A stretch of 64,000 nt of DNA from Symbiodinium natans. Taxonomy: Eukaryota; Sar; Dinophyceae; Suessiales; Symbiodiniaceae. Positions 24,801 to 35,519 of the stretch are shown in pieces. The position numbers and the translations under genes are program-made. Every line of letters starts with the position of its first letter. Positions within the stretch are counted from its first letter, which is position 1. The DNA is taken from assembly GCA_905221605.1 (NCBI GenBank), contig CAJNDS010000730.1, positions 1 through 64,000 of the forward strand. The letters run 5' to 3'. The notes under the pieces were generated by a model. It searched no databases. It saw nothing but the letters and a program-made list of their open reading frames with translations, and had not been told where the DNA came from.

Positions 24801-27300
24801 GGATGCCCATTCCTGCAAAGCAAAGGAGTGCAGGATCAATCGCTGGAGAACGCCAAAGGATCTCTGCAGTAGGCACCTGTGGAGCAGCGCCCACCGAAAT
24901 CACAACATAGTGCGGCAAAGCAAGCGGGGCGACATGGGGCGACTATTACGAACGACTGCGCCTCTGCAAGTCAGCAGAGCGTAGAAGGATGTCACCGGCT
25001 TGCTTTAAGCATGCAGCGACAGCAGTGTTGCCTGATCTTAGCTTTGGCAGTAGACAAGCAAATGCCAGCAGAAAACGACAGTTTTTCAGCCGAGAAGCGC
25101 AAGGCCAGGCCAGTCACCCGATCAGCTTGCGTCGCTGTGAAGTCCGCGAGTCGTGCTGCAAATCGTGCCGTCAAGGATGAACGAGGCTCACCAGCCACAC
25201 CCTCCTTGATAAATTAGCCCGTGATCATTAGGTTGGAGCGAACTTTTCTTTTGCAAATTCATTTGGGGTGCGGTGGCAGCTCAATGCACATGATGTGTGA
25301 CTCAAATGCTGGAGCCACAGCCAGCTTGCCTCCACGAGAACGACTTGAAGCCAAAAGCTCTTGACCGCCCTGCCAGCAGCATAGAGGCTATGGTTGGCGT
25401 ACATGGCGCGGATGCTGCCGGAGCCTTGGTGGGCGTCAAAGTCTGTGCCCAACTTCGAGTCCACGGCATGAACTACAGATCATACCCGTCACAACTCAAC
25501 TGTGGGCCATCTTTCTGTATCTCCCAAGTTGCGACCGAGATGTTCCATAACCCTGACCTGAAGCATGCAACAGCCTGCTGTCAAGCCATAGTACAGATTC
25601 TTCGACTTTCCAGTGACCCAGTTGCGCCCGAGCAACCAAAACGCTTTCGGTCAGCATCGTCATCCACTGCACTGTCTCTGTACATGGATCGCTCTCACCT
25701 GCGGTGTGTGGAGACAGGTGTTGAGCCGAGCACCCTCAGAGTCATGGCCTGAGCATCTCTTGGCACGTGGAGCCGGTGCGAAGTGCGGAGTGCAATGCTT
25801 CGGACCAAGCGGACGAATCGGGAAGCCCGTTTTCAGCGCACCGTTCTCAGAAGTAAAAGCCTAAGCATTGACAGGGTACAATTGGGTAAGCCTTCCTGTT
25901 TGAACCTTCTTTCTCTCAAGGTGTGCAAAGTGTGTGCAGCCATTTCTGCTGGTGCTGAAGGCAAGTCGCGGCGTGAAGGAATTGCAAGCTTCCATCGTGT
26001 GCCTGAGCACTTGGGGCAAGATGCTGTCTTGATCGGCAAGGGTGGAAGATTGGAAGCAACTGAATTGGCGTCTCCACAAGACCAGTTCTTGCACAAGATA
26101 TGCTTGACGAACGCTTTGTGGCAAACATGAAGCTAAGCTGCCATCTCTCGAGCAATGCTCCGAATCGCGCTTGCTGTAAACTCCTTGGCTGATCAGATTT
26201 AATATCACTCGAGACATTATCAAAACAGTTGAACCAGCAGGATCTTTTTGTCCAAGCATCTTCGGCTGCGGCATGTCCATGAAAATGTGCACGGAAGTGC
26301 TTGGACGCCGCCTCGCCTTAATGAGCAGGACAACTCAGCACCGATACCAGGCTGAGCAAACTGGATGCACTCTTTCATTGCCAGGCATGGGGCAGTCGTA
26401 CGCAGCATCCACCAAACAGATCCTTGAGCTCGGCCGTGGTATCCGAAGGACAACGACGATGTACAGGTGCATGCGTGGGCCGTGCCTACTTACTTGCCAG
26501 ACGTGTCTCACCAGCAAGTGCACCACGGAGTCTGGCAGTTCGCTCAGCTGCGGTGCCATGGCTGGAGGTCTCTAAAAATCCTTTCTGCTGCATTTCATTC
26601 ATTCTCTTCAGGACTCTGGAACTCGTCGTAACAACTGGCAGGCATGCGCTGGCCACCGCAACTGACCCTAAGGGCCAAAAACAAGGCACAAGTCGTGTCA
26701 TCTTTAGCATGTGCTGGCCGACAAGGCTCAGCTGAAGCAAGAACCGGTGTCAAGCCCTCGCCAAGGTCATGCTGACACCGCCCTCGTTTCTGATGCAAAC
26801 ACCAAGGATGGTGCCTCTCACCACGGCAAAGGCATCTGGAATGGAGACCTTGCAGCTGTATAGATTCGTATAGATTGTCATTTAGCAACCTTTGCTCATC
26901 TCCCTCGGCGGGGGGCGGTAAAGTCGAGCCACCCGCAAAGTCGACTCCGCAATGTCACGCTGCGTTCCCCGGAGCGTGGAATGAACCACAGTATCCCTAC
27001 AATCGCGGCGTGCACCGAAGCGCGCTGCAGAAACGGACGTGCAACTCGCGAAGCCAAGCACGAAATACGTGGAAATCTACAAGGCCGCACTGTAGTCCAG
27101 GAATCCGAAACGCCAGGCCTGGAGACAGACACATGCACCAAGCGATCATCTTCGAAGCCAAGCGCGACACGACGGAAACCCGCGTAACGCGCATTGATCT
27201 TGGATGCCCTACGTGCCCGAGTGCCCCCGATCCACGCAACCGGTGTTCAGGTCTAGGTTAAGAGTTGGCATGAGCTGGCCCTACCCTCCACCGTTCCCAA
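21841..27300. other. Unassigned region with open frames on both strands
   Basis: No family motif was recognised, and in several places both strands read like protein, so strand cannot be decided by eye. Minus-strand stretches with coding character include VSIPDAFAVVRGTILGVCI (about 26,848-26,770, just after an AAG acceptor), AVDSKLGTDFDAHQGSGSIR (about 25,470-25,380), IPEDISNPFVEAFILLDAQL (about 23,720-23,640) and a possible N-terminal piece MAAQLKVNARDVEPLL at 21,962. Plus-strand alternatives include EKEAELKRKVAGRSEFDVTA (about 23,335-23,400) and LGQDAVLIGKGGRLEATELA (about 26,010-26,080). Because all assigned genes are on the minus strand, minus is the better guess. Confidence 0.35.
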
Positions 27301-27519
27301 CTGCCGCACGTCAAGCAAGTAGACCTACTGTAGACCTGTAAGGAAACTCAGCTAGAGAGGCGACTCTAAATCTTCAATTTTTTTTGGGTGACATCATGTC
27401 GCCGTAACCCCAACAAACTCATGGCGTGCTACCAAGGCCCATAAGTTGGCCCATAAGATACATACCTTTCCAACATGAGCAAAATATGCCACTTGTGGCG
27501 AGTTATTGTATATATGGTG

Positions 27520-27730
27520 CCGTGACGCCCAGTCCCCCCCCCCCCCCCCCTCCTGTGGTTGGTGGGGGTGTAAGGGTTCAGGATTGTCAAGGTTTTGTAG
27601 GTCTTGAGTAGGGTTTTAGAAGGCTTTAAGGGTTTGTTTAGTTTAAGGTTGTTGGGTTTTGATCGGTTTGGGGCCTATGGTTTCAGTCGCTCACTCTCGA
27701 ACAGGCAGGGTTTTAGGGTTCAGGGAACAC
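27520..27730. repeat. C-run and degenerate TTTAGGG-derived stretch
   Basis: A run of about 17 C residues at 27,535-27,551 is followed by loosely telomere-like sequence (GGGTTTTAG, AAGGGTTTG, GGGTTTTAGGGTTCAGGG) up to about 27,726. It lies just downstream of the stop of the gene at 27,802-29,250. Confidence 0.5.
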
Positions 27731-27801
27731 GGCGACACAGAACCATATAGAACCTCTACAAAATAGAAGATTGCCCCCAGGAGTAATTCCCCAAGGTCAC
27801 G

Positions 27802-29250
27802 CTAGCCCCGCTTCCCAGTATGATCCAGTTGCAACTGCTCACCCAGCTGCTCAATTAAGCCCACCTCCGACAGATCGGATGCGCTGTAGTCCTGGAAATT
27901 CGGAGAGCGCTTTGGCATCTGCCGAGAGATGATCTCAGGCCAATTTCTCAGCGCCATCTGAAAATCGAAGCTTGCGATCGAGCTGGCCGCCTTTTCTCGA
28001 AGCACGCTGTTTTCTTTGTCATGATGACGTTGGCTGGCTACGCAAGCAAGGATTTCAGGCTCTTTGTGCCACCGACACCCACAACCCACTTGAAGATACA
28101 AGAAACCACTGTTTCATCCCCAAGCTGGAATCGTGCAGGCAGCAACATCCTGAAATCATGCTCGAATTCGCCCTGCACAAAAGAACGACACTGCTCCAAG
28201 CCCGAAGGAGTAAGCATGAACATCTCTGGTCAAGCAGTGGTGAACTTCGTCGTCGGATTCATCGGCGGCCGACATGCAGTTACGACTGGGTTGGAACAGC
28301 ACCTTTGCATGGAAAACACCTGGAACGGTTGTTTCGCCTCTACTGGTACTGGTCCATCGCGCTTGGCTTGAGCCAAAGCTCAACGAACCGATGCTGAACC
28401 GACACATGGTGCCCCAGCATGAAGAAGGCAAGGCTCCTTCAAGGCATTAACGCCGTGTCAGGGGGCTCTTGCACCCTGCCCGGCTTCGCAATGGTGGCTG
28501 CACGTGCAATGCTAGCTCTGCGGCTGCACTGTCGCCTCATCCATCACATGGACTTCCGTCTGTGACGTGCGTGTGCTTGGCCGCGGCTTGCCATCCAAGT
28601 ACCACTCAGAAGTTGTCTTGGTTGGGCTGTCTGCTGGGTTCTCGTCCGTGTACCAATCCTTGAAAACTGCAGGGACCCAAAGCCGCACAAGCTGGAAAAG
28701 GAGGCACATTCAGGATTCAGCGAAAACTTTGGCGAAAGGCTGATACAGATTCGTACGACGTAGCCGCAGCCCTTGCAGGCTTATTTGAGATATCTTCGAT
28801 GAAAGTACTTTCTGCCTCAGTTGCATGGAGAGCAGGGAGGAAACAGCGTGAATCCGTGGACATCACAACTGAACTGGACCTGCGGATCCGCGGTCACGAT
28901 TTGCTCCTTCGCTGGTGCACCTGGTCATGGCTCAGAATTCTGATTTGTCTCTTTGTTGGCATCAAGGCCATTCAACTGATTCTGGGGCTCGGGCTGGTGC
29001 TGGGTGGTTCGCGACATGGTTGCGACAATGGTGTCCTTTGTGCGATAGACTCAGGTGAGCCGGCGTGAACGACGGTGCATGGCCGAAGTATTTTGCGGGT
29101 TGGGGCTGCTTTTTGTGCTGGTGTGCATCTCTTCTTAGCCCGGCCCAAGTTGCGCTCAATGCTGAACCATAGTCGTGAAAGGCTGAGCACACTCGTCAAA
29201 ACATTGTCGCACAGCCATGTGACAGCAACAGCAGGTACCAGGTACAATAG
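27802..29250 (-). CDS. Unassigned multi-exon gene with a hydrophobic N-terminal part
   Basis: No family is recognised. Minus-strand stretches in order: about 29,247-29,130 encodes a hydrophobic segment, LVPAVAVTWLCDNVLTSVLS, followed by basic residues, which could be a membrane helix or signal anchor; about 28,700-28,600 encodes RLWVPAVFKDWYTDENPADS; about 28,430-28,345 encodes FMLGHHVSVQHRFVELWLKP; about 28,225-28,090 encodes GLEQCRSFVQGEFEHDFRML and PARFQLGDETVVSC; about 28,000-27,802 encodes AASSIASFDFQMALRNWPEI and ends QLGEQLQLDHTGKRG at a TAG. The varied composition and clean final stop argue that this is a real gene. Splice sites were not fixed. Confidence 0.5.
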
Positions 29251-29426
29251 GTCATTGCCTCGTTAGGTCGCGACTAACAAGTAGATTTCCAAAACTTGCA
29301 CTTTAACCCCCCCGGCAACAGACAACAACAATTAATTTCAAACCAACACAACGAGAAACGAGCGACGACAGCAATCCCAGACTGCCCAACCAAGGCGTCA
29401 AAATCACTTGTTTAAGCCTTGCTTGT

Positions 29427-29760
29427 TCCCCACCCTCGGTGGGGGGTTGTTAGAGTTTAAACTCGACTCTGCTCCTCGCCCGGAACTCTTCTCATCGCTC
29501 GGTCTACTCCTTGGTCATCCCTGGAGTGCCCAACCCCAGAGTCTTCCTGGAGTGCCCAACCCCAGAGTCTCGCTAGAGTGCCGAACCCAGAATCTCTTTG
29601 GTGTGTTCAACCCCAGAGTCTCCCTGGAGTGCCCAACCCCAAAGTCTGCCTGGTGCCCAACCCCAGAGTCTCGTGCCCAACCCCAGAGTGTCCCCGGAGT
29701 GCCCAGCCCCAGAGTGTCCCTGGAGTGCACAACCCCAGAAGGATGTTCGAAGTAAAATAG
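29427..29760 (+). mobile_element. Dispersed element, copy A: conserved head, minisatellite, conserved tail
   Basis: The head begins CCCCACCCTCGGTGGGG, followed by TTGTTAGAGTTTAAACTC and GCTCCTCGCCCGGAACTCTT. The middle is about ten imperfect units of 16-26 bases of the type CCTGGAGTGCCCAACCCCAG with AGTCT spacers. The tail is GGATGTTCGAAGTAAAATAG. Copies with the same architecture occur at 35,139-35,433 and 60,063-60,461, and a head-only copy at 32,191-32,281. The frames running through it are repeat translations, not genes. Confidence 0.8.
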
Positions 29761-29970
29761 TTTTTGCATTAGCTCGTCCCCTGTTGTTTTCCGTGCTTTT
29801 CACCTACCGCATTTTATCGTATCGCATTAAATAATCCTATCATTCTAGCGCGTCCCCTATCGATCCTCGGTGTGTTGCTGCAACAACTACACCCTCTACT
29901 ACAATACGCAAGAGGTGATGTTGACCGCGTTTCGTGTAGGGAGATTGGCGTACTGAGTACAGAAACCACA

Positions 29971-30000
29971 CCCTAAACCCTAAACCCTAAACCCTAAACC
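29971..30000 (-). repeat. Interstitial telomere-type repeat, four CCCTAAA units
   Basis: Four CCCTAAA units ending at 30,000, in the space between dispersed element copy A and the phosphatase gene. Confidence 0.85.
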
Positions 30001-30292
30001 GGGAGCATCATGTGTTTTTCTGTATGAGAAGCCGCCGGCATGAACAAACGGTTTTTCCCTTTTGTCGCCTTCCACAAGCTCAATTAACAAAAGGTGTGTT
30101 TTCCTCAAAAGAACACGACTCCATTTCACATTGCCCCAGTGACAGTGCCTAGGCCTGCAAGCTTAACAGAAGCATTACCCGCAACAACAACGACAACAAC
30201 AACAACCACAACAACCACAACCACAACGAGGACGAGGACGACTTGCATGTACTTAGCTTGTCCATGTCTGTCCAGCAAGCGAAATCATGCAT

Positions 30293-31173
30293 TCAACCGC
30301 ACGGCACCCACTCCTCCTGGCAAAACAAACGCAAAGCACTGCGGCTGAGGTGCGCATCGTCCACATTAAGCAAGTTTCGACCTTCGAAGACGATGGCCCC
30401 AGTCAACGTAGGCTTGTCCACGTCGAAGAGTTTGCACTCGAAGACCGCAAGTTGATCCAGAAACTCCTCACTCATTTGACTCATCTCTGTCTTTGCTGTT
30501 GAGCCAACAAGCAAATACAAACAATTTTGCCAAGCAAACACTGTTCATGGCCTTACGGCCTTATGGCCTTGTGGCTTTATCGATGTGACTTGATGGTGCC
30601 TTGCGGGGATCTGCAACTGCTCGTCTTTCGCGAACATGGTCGTACGCTGCCCGAAGGCTCATGCGTTCGTACTTCATGAGATAAGCAAGCACCACCGAAG
30701 CAGATCGGGAGATGCCCTGTACGCAGTTGACAAGCACGTTGTGCCGCTCGTTTGAAGAGTGGGCTTCATGGATAAACTCTATTGCGCTCTCCAGCTCGGA
30801 CAGGATATCTTGATCCGGGGTGTCGCCGAAATTCAGCTTCTTGTACACGAAAGGAAGATCTCGCTCACGATTGTATTCTGTAGCTATCTCCTTTATGTCA
30901 GCCTTTAAGTTGACCTCCTGAGCCAGGTTGAGGACGTGAGTAATGTTGGTTCGAACTGTAATCTCTTGGTCGTTCTCGAGATTCCGCTTGCCTTTGTGAT
31001 CAGTGCACACTGACCAGACAAATAGAAGGAGATTGAACGACGACTGCCATGAGAACTTCGCCTCACTCACGCTCGAATTAAGCACCCGCTCTAGCCATGT
31101 CACCGCCCAGGAAAAGCCATGGAAGAATCTCCTTAGTCACAATGAACCGCGGTCCAAGCACAGATGAACTCAT
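30293..31173 (-). CDS. Dual-specificity protein phosphatase (complete, three exons)
   Basis: Predicted to remove phosphate from Tyr and Ser/Thr in proteins. Exon 1 starts at the ATG at 31,173 and encodes MSSSVLGPRFIVTKEILPWL, then FLGGDMARA (the usual 'ilp.LfLGg...A' opening). A GT-AG intron of about 95 bases joins in frame to exon 2, which encodes KRNLENDQE, then TNITHVLNLAQEV, then VLVNCVQGISRSASVVLAYL, with the C-x5-R catalytic loop. It ends at about 30,581 at a GC donor (ADPRK). Exon 3 encodes SEEFLDQLAVFECKLF, the normal 'gF..QL..fE..L' close of the domain, and runs to the TGA at 30,293. The total is about 240-250 residues. The residue before the catalytic Cys is Asn, where His is nearly universal. 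The start lies only 27 bases after the stop of the upstream zinc-finger gene. Confidence 0.87.
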
Positions 31174-31200
31174 CTTAGTTCGGGCAGTTAGTTAGTTCAT
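31174..31200 (-). promoter_or_regulatory. 27-base intergenic spacer, candidate spliced-leader acceptor
   Basis: Read on the minus strand, the spacer between the zinc-finger stop and the phosphatase ATG is rich in CTAAC/GAACTAA and ends in CTAAG directly before ATG. CTAAC resembles a branch point, and the final AG could be a trans-splice acceptor for a spliced leader, which dinoflagellates add to mRNAs. It is too short for a normal promoter. An alternative is that GACACTTGAATG..CTAAG is a 36-base GA-AG intron fusing the two genes in frame. Confidence 0.4.
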
Positions 31201-32000
31201 TCAAGTGTCACTGGAATGGGCGGTCATGTGCGAATCAAAATGATCTTTGAGCACGTCCTTCTTGCAGCGAGGGCAAACCACCTTCTCCCCGGCTGCTGAC
31301 GGATCGATCTGGGACATGTCTATGTCCTCTATCTCCTGCGAAGGCAGTTGGGTGGCCAAAGTCTATCAGTCAGCAGGATCGTCTGCATGCAGTGCATCTT
31401 GCCAGTGAGCGAGCCTTGGCCTCTTCTAAGTCTTTCCTGATCCACTTGCAAAACCCGCAGAGCGGGTGGCCAGAGCTAGAGTTGCAAGCTACCCTGAAGC
31501 TGCCGCACACATAAAGCAGACAAAGGCAGGTGTCTTCTTTCCAACTGCTTCGATCTTGTTGAAGAGCGCGCTCATGCCAACCCCTCCACCGCTAGCACCG
31601 CTAGGAGGCTTTGGCAGTGCTGCCTTTGCCTTCGGAGCAGCCGAAGCCTCATCACATTGAGTTTGAGATCGGCTAGAAACCTCCGAAGTTTGCAAGAGTC
31701 CCTGAGAGATGCCAAAAACTCCGGACACAGTGACAACGTGCTTAGAGCAGCCTTTGGAGGCGGCGGCATCTTGGACTTTCCTTTGCCTTTTCCCTTTGGT
31801 TGCGTAGCCTGGAAGTTCTACTGGTGAAGGGCTGCAGCGTCCTTGACCGAGCTCTCTCGTCGCTCTCTCTCATCGGCCTGCTCCCCTTCCGGGCATTCCG
31901 CATCGGACCTGATCCTGGCAGTCGAGGCTGCCTCCAACAGCTCCGATTCGACCTGCGAGATTCTTTGCACTGGTATCTCTGCAAGGTTGCTTGCGTTGCT
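31201..32000 (-). CDS. Cys/His zinc-finger protein with disordered middle (partial)
   Basis: The C-terminal exon is clear: SQEIEDIDMSQIDPSAAGEK, then VVCPRCKKDVLKDHFDSHMT, then AHSSDT and a TGA at 31,201. It holds a CPRC pair and two His residues spaced like a C2H2 finger. Upstream, another exon near 31,460-31,395 encodes CGFCKWIRKDLEEAKARSLA, a second Cys pair. Before that lie FVCFMCAAASG (about 31,525-31,490) and a Pro/Gly/Ala/Lys-rich, probably disordered, stretch with KGKGKGKSKMPPPPKAA (about 31,800-31,745). An acidic/basic stretch, ECPEGEQADERERRESSVKD, near 31,895-31,830 may be the first coding exon seen. The Cys pairs suggest metal binding. The partner, whether nucleic acid or protein, cannot be told. 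Confidence 0.55.
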
Positions 32001-32190
32001 TATGTTGCCTGTGCTGCAGCTGATGGGGGTGGTGCTGGCCTCTGCCTCCGCAGGTAAAGTCCTGCACTTCAGCTCTGGGCTACTTCTTCAGGCCACCCGA
32101 GTCAAAACTGCCGCTTCAGCCATTGTCAAGCTCGGTTGAAGATGGAGGTTTTCCTTTTGAATAATTTCTCGGCACCGGCCTCCGCCAGGC

Positions 32191-32281
32191 ATGAGCGAGG
32201 AGCAGACCGGGCGAGGAGAAGAGTTCCGGGCGAGGAGAAGAGTTGAGTTTAAAGTCTAACAACCCCACACCGAGGGTGGGG
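32191..32281 (-). mobile_element. Dispersed element, copy B: head only, inverted
   Basis: The reverse complement gives CCCCACCCTCGGTGTGGGG, TTGTTAGACTTTAAACTC and two copies of TTCTCCTCGCCCGGAACTC-type sequence, ending in GGTCTGCTCCTCGC. It matches the heads of copies A and C but has no minisatellite or tail, so it is a truncated or solo copy. It lies just upstream of the zinc-finger gene. Confidence 0.75.
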
Positions 32282-32638
32282 AGCAAACTCATCATGTCGA
32301 AACACGAAAGACCACAACAACAAATGTGGTCGCCACTGAGCTTTGTTCGACAGCAAAAGGACTGGCAAGCGACACAAAATACAAAGAAGTCTAGTTTTTG
32401 TTCCGCTCGTACAATAAAGTCTGTAGACCTAGCTCGTGTACTTCGTTTGCCAGCCGATGGTCGATCTGGGCCGGGCACATGGAGCCACCATTGCTTGGCA
32501 CTGGCGTTAAAGCTTCGTGTTCTTAAGGCCTAGCATCCTCGAGCACCGGACGAATGCACGCAGTGCCAAACTACAGCATTAACCAAGGCACATCATTTGT
32601 GCTCTCCCCATGTTGTGCGTTTTTCTGAACAGGAGGGC

Positions 32639-32740
32639 TCACTGTTTCAGGTCTGCACCGGCAGGACCCAGCATCGCCCAGAGAACTGCTTCCCGGGCTT
32701 CCAATGCTTGCAGAAGCTGTAACCAGCGAACTCCAATTTT
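32639..32740 (-). CDS. Possible C-terminal exon of an unassigned gene
   Basis: The minus strand encodes LLQALEAREAVLWAMLGPAG, then ADLKQ and a TGA at 32,639. It is preceded by an AG acceptor-like site (GGTTACAG). Composition and length fit a real last exon. No upstream exons were connected and no family is recognised. Confidence 0.35.
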   Translation of the reverse strand, partial: KIGVRWLQLLQALEAREAVLWAMLGPAGADLKQ

Positions 32741-32899
32741 AGACAAGTATCTACGTTGGCAAGACAAGTGAGGCAGGCATGCAGGCAATCGGACGGATGG
32801 TGTTGTCAGTTCAAGGTTCCAACGTGTGAACTGCAACACCATGACAGCAGACCAAATCACAGTGAAGCATGCGTGCGACATGCCCTTTCGCTTCGATCA

Positions 32900-35130
32900 A
32901 ATTTTCAGAGCGCATTTGGGCGGAGTCTTTTGTAGGCCCAAAAACCCTTGCCCAGCCCCCTTCACTGCGCGAACCGCGTCCCGTTACCCTACCAAACCCT
33001 TGTCCCCGCAAACCCGACAAGCCCTTTTCACCGAAACGCTTGCGAAGTCAAGAGCCTTTTCACCACCACACCTCTTCCCCCCCCCCCCCCGCCTCTTCAC
33101 CCTTGCCTGACCCCCCGCGGGCCCGCTTCCACCTCTCGCGCTTTAAGTGACTCTGTGTTCTTCTTCCCCTTCCCCAGATAAGGGATCAGGGCCTAGACCC
33201 TCTCCCTGCGCATCCGCGCGCATGTTCGGGCGCAGTCGTCAAGAAAGCACAGAATTGGGCTCGAATGTGCCGCTGCCTGGCCACTGCATCTGCAGGAGCC
33301 GAAAAGGCGACCTCACTGCGGAGCCACGCCAAACATACTTTGTGTCAAGCGTGTGGGATGGCCTGCGGCGATGAGGTGGGCCCACCAGAGTCACTCCCGG
33401 TGTCTGCATTTTTGGGCACCGAAAGCGCCTCAGCAATATTCAGCAACTCTCTCCACTCCAAAGCTCTACGAGCTCAGATAGCTCACTTTACCAAGAGCAA
33501 AACCCAAGTTGGACATGGGAATTCGCTGCTTCACAGCGGGCCTCCGGAGGGCTGCACCCACCGCCTCAAGTGCTTGCAGCATTCTTGCAAACCCTCACTG
33601 TAGCAGACTTAGCGCTTTCCCACAAAAGAAAGCCAAACCCTCACTGTACCAGACTTAGCGCTTTCCCACAAAAGAAAGAAGGTTGCCATGGGTTGCCATG
33701 AAGTTGAGATGCCGTCGTCGCCCTTGGACTGCTCCTTGGACTTGGCGGCTTCGCCGCAATCCAAGTTTATAACGCTACCTCAGAGCGAACAACAAGTTGG
33801 GAAACTGCCGCCCCACCCCCGCCCCGTCTTAAAGCTAGAACACTGATTTAGCACATTTTGGCACGATGCCTGGAGAAACTTCTGCGCACGCTGGTGGCGT
33901 GGGCGTGGTCGGGCTCGAATCTATAAGAGGCCGGTCTGTGCAATCCAGCAGCGATGCTAGAACATCTCAGGAACTACGAAATGTGACAGTGCACAAGCAA
34001 ACTGGAACCCTTGCTTGCATGTTTGTGCTTCGTGTCGCTTCCTTATCTTCTTCTGTACTTACTTAAAATGCGAGCCCCTCTCTAGAACTATGCTAACCAA
34101 TGAGGTGGAGTTCTGTTTCCTCAGTTTGCTGTTTGTCCACATGCGATACAGTTTAGTCGTTCTCCTCCTGTGCATTCGAACGTCGCCCCAGAACCCCCTT
34201 GCGCGAAGGCGCGCCATGTCTGGTGCGTTCTTTTCGCTCGCAACAGGATCGAAAGTTTTGCTTCCAAGTAGCAAGTAGCACTGCCAGGGAGGAAAACACA
34301 AGAAACCTTACCAAGGGCCCGTCTTTCCCAATTCTCTCTTGCATGGGACCCTGGCTCTGACTCTCCCGGAGAGGCCAAGTTGTATTTAGATCTGTTTTCG
34401 AGAACCTGGCACCTGGCACATCCATGAATGTAGGTCCTTGCGGGTGTTTCGGATCTCACACAAGGCTAAGGGCTTGCTTAGAAGACTTTGGTTTTGAGCC
34501 TGCCAATGATTCTTGGCGTGATTTCTGGCGGAGACTCATCCATTGTGGCGATGCCTGGAAGATGCGTGCGTTGGCTATTCGTTAGCCTGTTCCAGCTGAA
34601 AGCCTCTCCCCCCCTGTGTAAGCTCACAGTTGATTCATTTTGCTGCCTTTTCGAGACAACGACTCTGGCCAACCTGACTGGTCAGACCCCTGCAGAAGAT
34701 GACCCTATCATATCTATTTTCGCTTATATACAAAAACTGTCTAATATATATATATATATATATATTCGCATGTGTGTCTATATACCTTTTCTCATGCGCC
34801 CCCACCGAAGCGGGTCGCATGGATGGCGAGACGCAGCATGCTGCAATTGAGCTGGGCCTTCTTGTAGAGCTTGAGACTGATCTGAAGAAGTGTCCAGCGA
34901 GCCTCAAATTATTTAGGTCAAGGTACGCAAGTGAGCCTCAGCTGAGCTCTTTTACTCGGTTCACTTTAGCCGAGGGTCTCAGCCCTGGTCTGAGCCTCCT
35001 TGTAGTGCAGCAGAAGTCTTTGGCCCAGCCTTGCCCCATCGCCACACCTGGGAAGTTTCATTTGGAATTCACTGTGTTTGCATGTGTACAGCAATGTATG
35101 TGTGTGCATATAGACATGACCAAATTGAAA
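32900..35130. other. Stretch without an assignable gene
   Basis: Contains a C-rich tract at 33,060-33,095, a tandem duplication at 33,589-33,683 and (TA)n at 34,745-34,765. Fragments of protein-like reading occur on both strands, for example DESPPEITPRIIGRLKTKVF ending at 34,478 (minus) and HAAIELGLLVELETDLKKCP near 34,840-34,900 (plus). None is assignable. Confidence 0.4.
33589..33683. repeat. Tandem duplication of a 46-base unit
   Basis: The block CCCTCACTGTAGCAGACTTA, followed by GCGCTTTCCCACAAAAGAAAG, is repeated immediately with a single difference (TAGCAG versus TACCAG). The near identity indicates a recent duplication. Confidence 0.9.
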
Positions 35131-35138
35131 TGAATGAA

Positions 35139-35433
35139 ATATTTTACTTCGAACATCCCCACACTCTCTTGGTATGGGCACTCCAGGGATACGCTGGGGC
35201 TGGGCACTGGGGACTCCAGGGAGACACTCGGGGTTGGGCACTCCAGGGAAACTCTGCGGTTGGGCACTGGGCACTCTAGGGAGACTTTGGGGTTGGGCAC
35301 TCTAGGGAGACTCTGGGGTTCTGGGTTTGGCACTCCAGGAACACTTTGGGGTTGGGCACTCAGGGACACGGAGTAGACCGGGCGAGGAGAAGAGTTGAGT
35401 TTAAAATCTAACAACCCCACACCGAGGGTGGGG
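35139..35433 (-). mobile_element. Dispersed element, copy C: full architecture, inverted
   Basis: Read on the minus strand: head CCCCACCCTCGGTGTGGGG, then TTGTTAGATTTTAAACTC and TTCTCCTCGCCCGGTC; then about nine imperfect units of the GAGTGCCCAACCCC type; then GTGTGGGGATGTTCGAAGTA and AAATA as tail. It shares both ends with copy A but has a different number and order of units. It abuts the inverted-repeat element that starts at 35,455. Confidence 0.8.
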
Positions 35434-35519
35434 AATAAATTGACAAACAAGTAAAGGATATATATATATATATATATGCTCACACGCCCCCCCATGACCT
35501 ACCGTGAGGCCGTGTCGGA

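Noticed and set aside
29408-29834. Open frames through the GAGTGCCCAACCCC units
   Set aside because: Repeat translation in all phases within dispersed element copy A. The same pattern was rejected at 35,134-35,495 and 60,061-60,488.
35138-35433. Dispersed element as an LTR pair
   Set aside because: Copies A and C are inverted relative to each other and separated by unrelated genes. They are not terminal repeats of one element.
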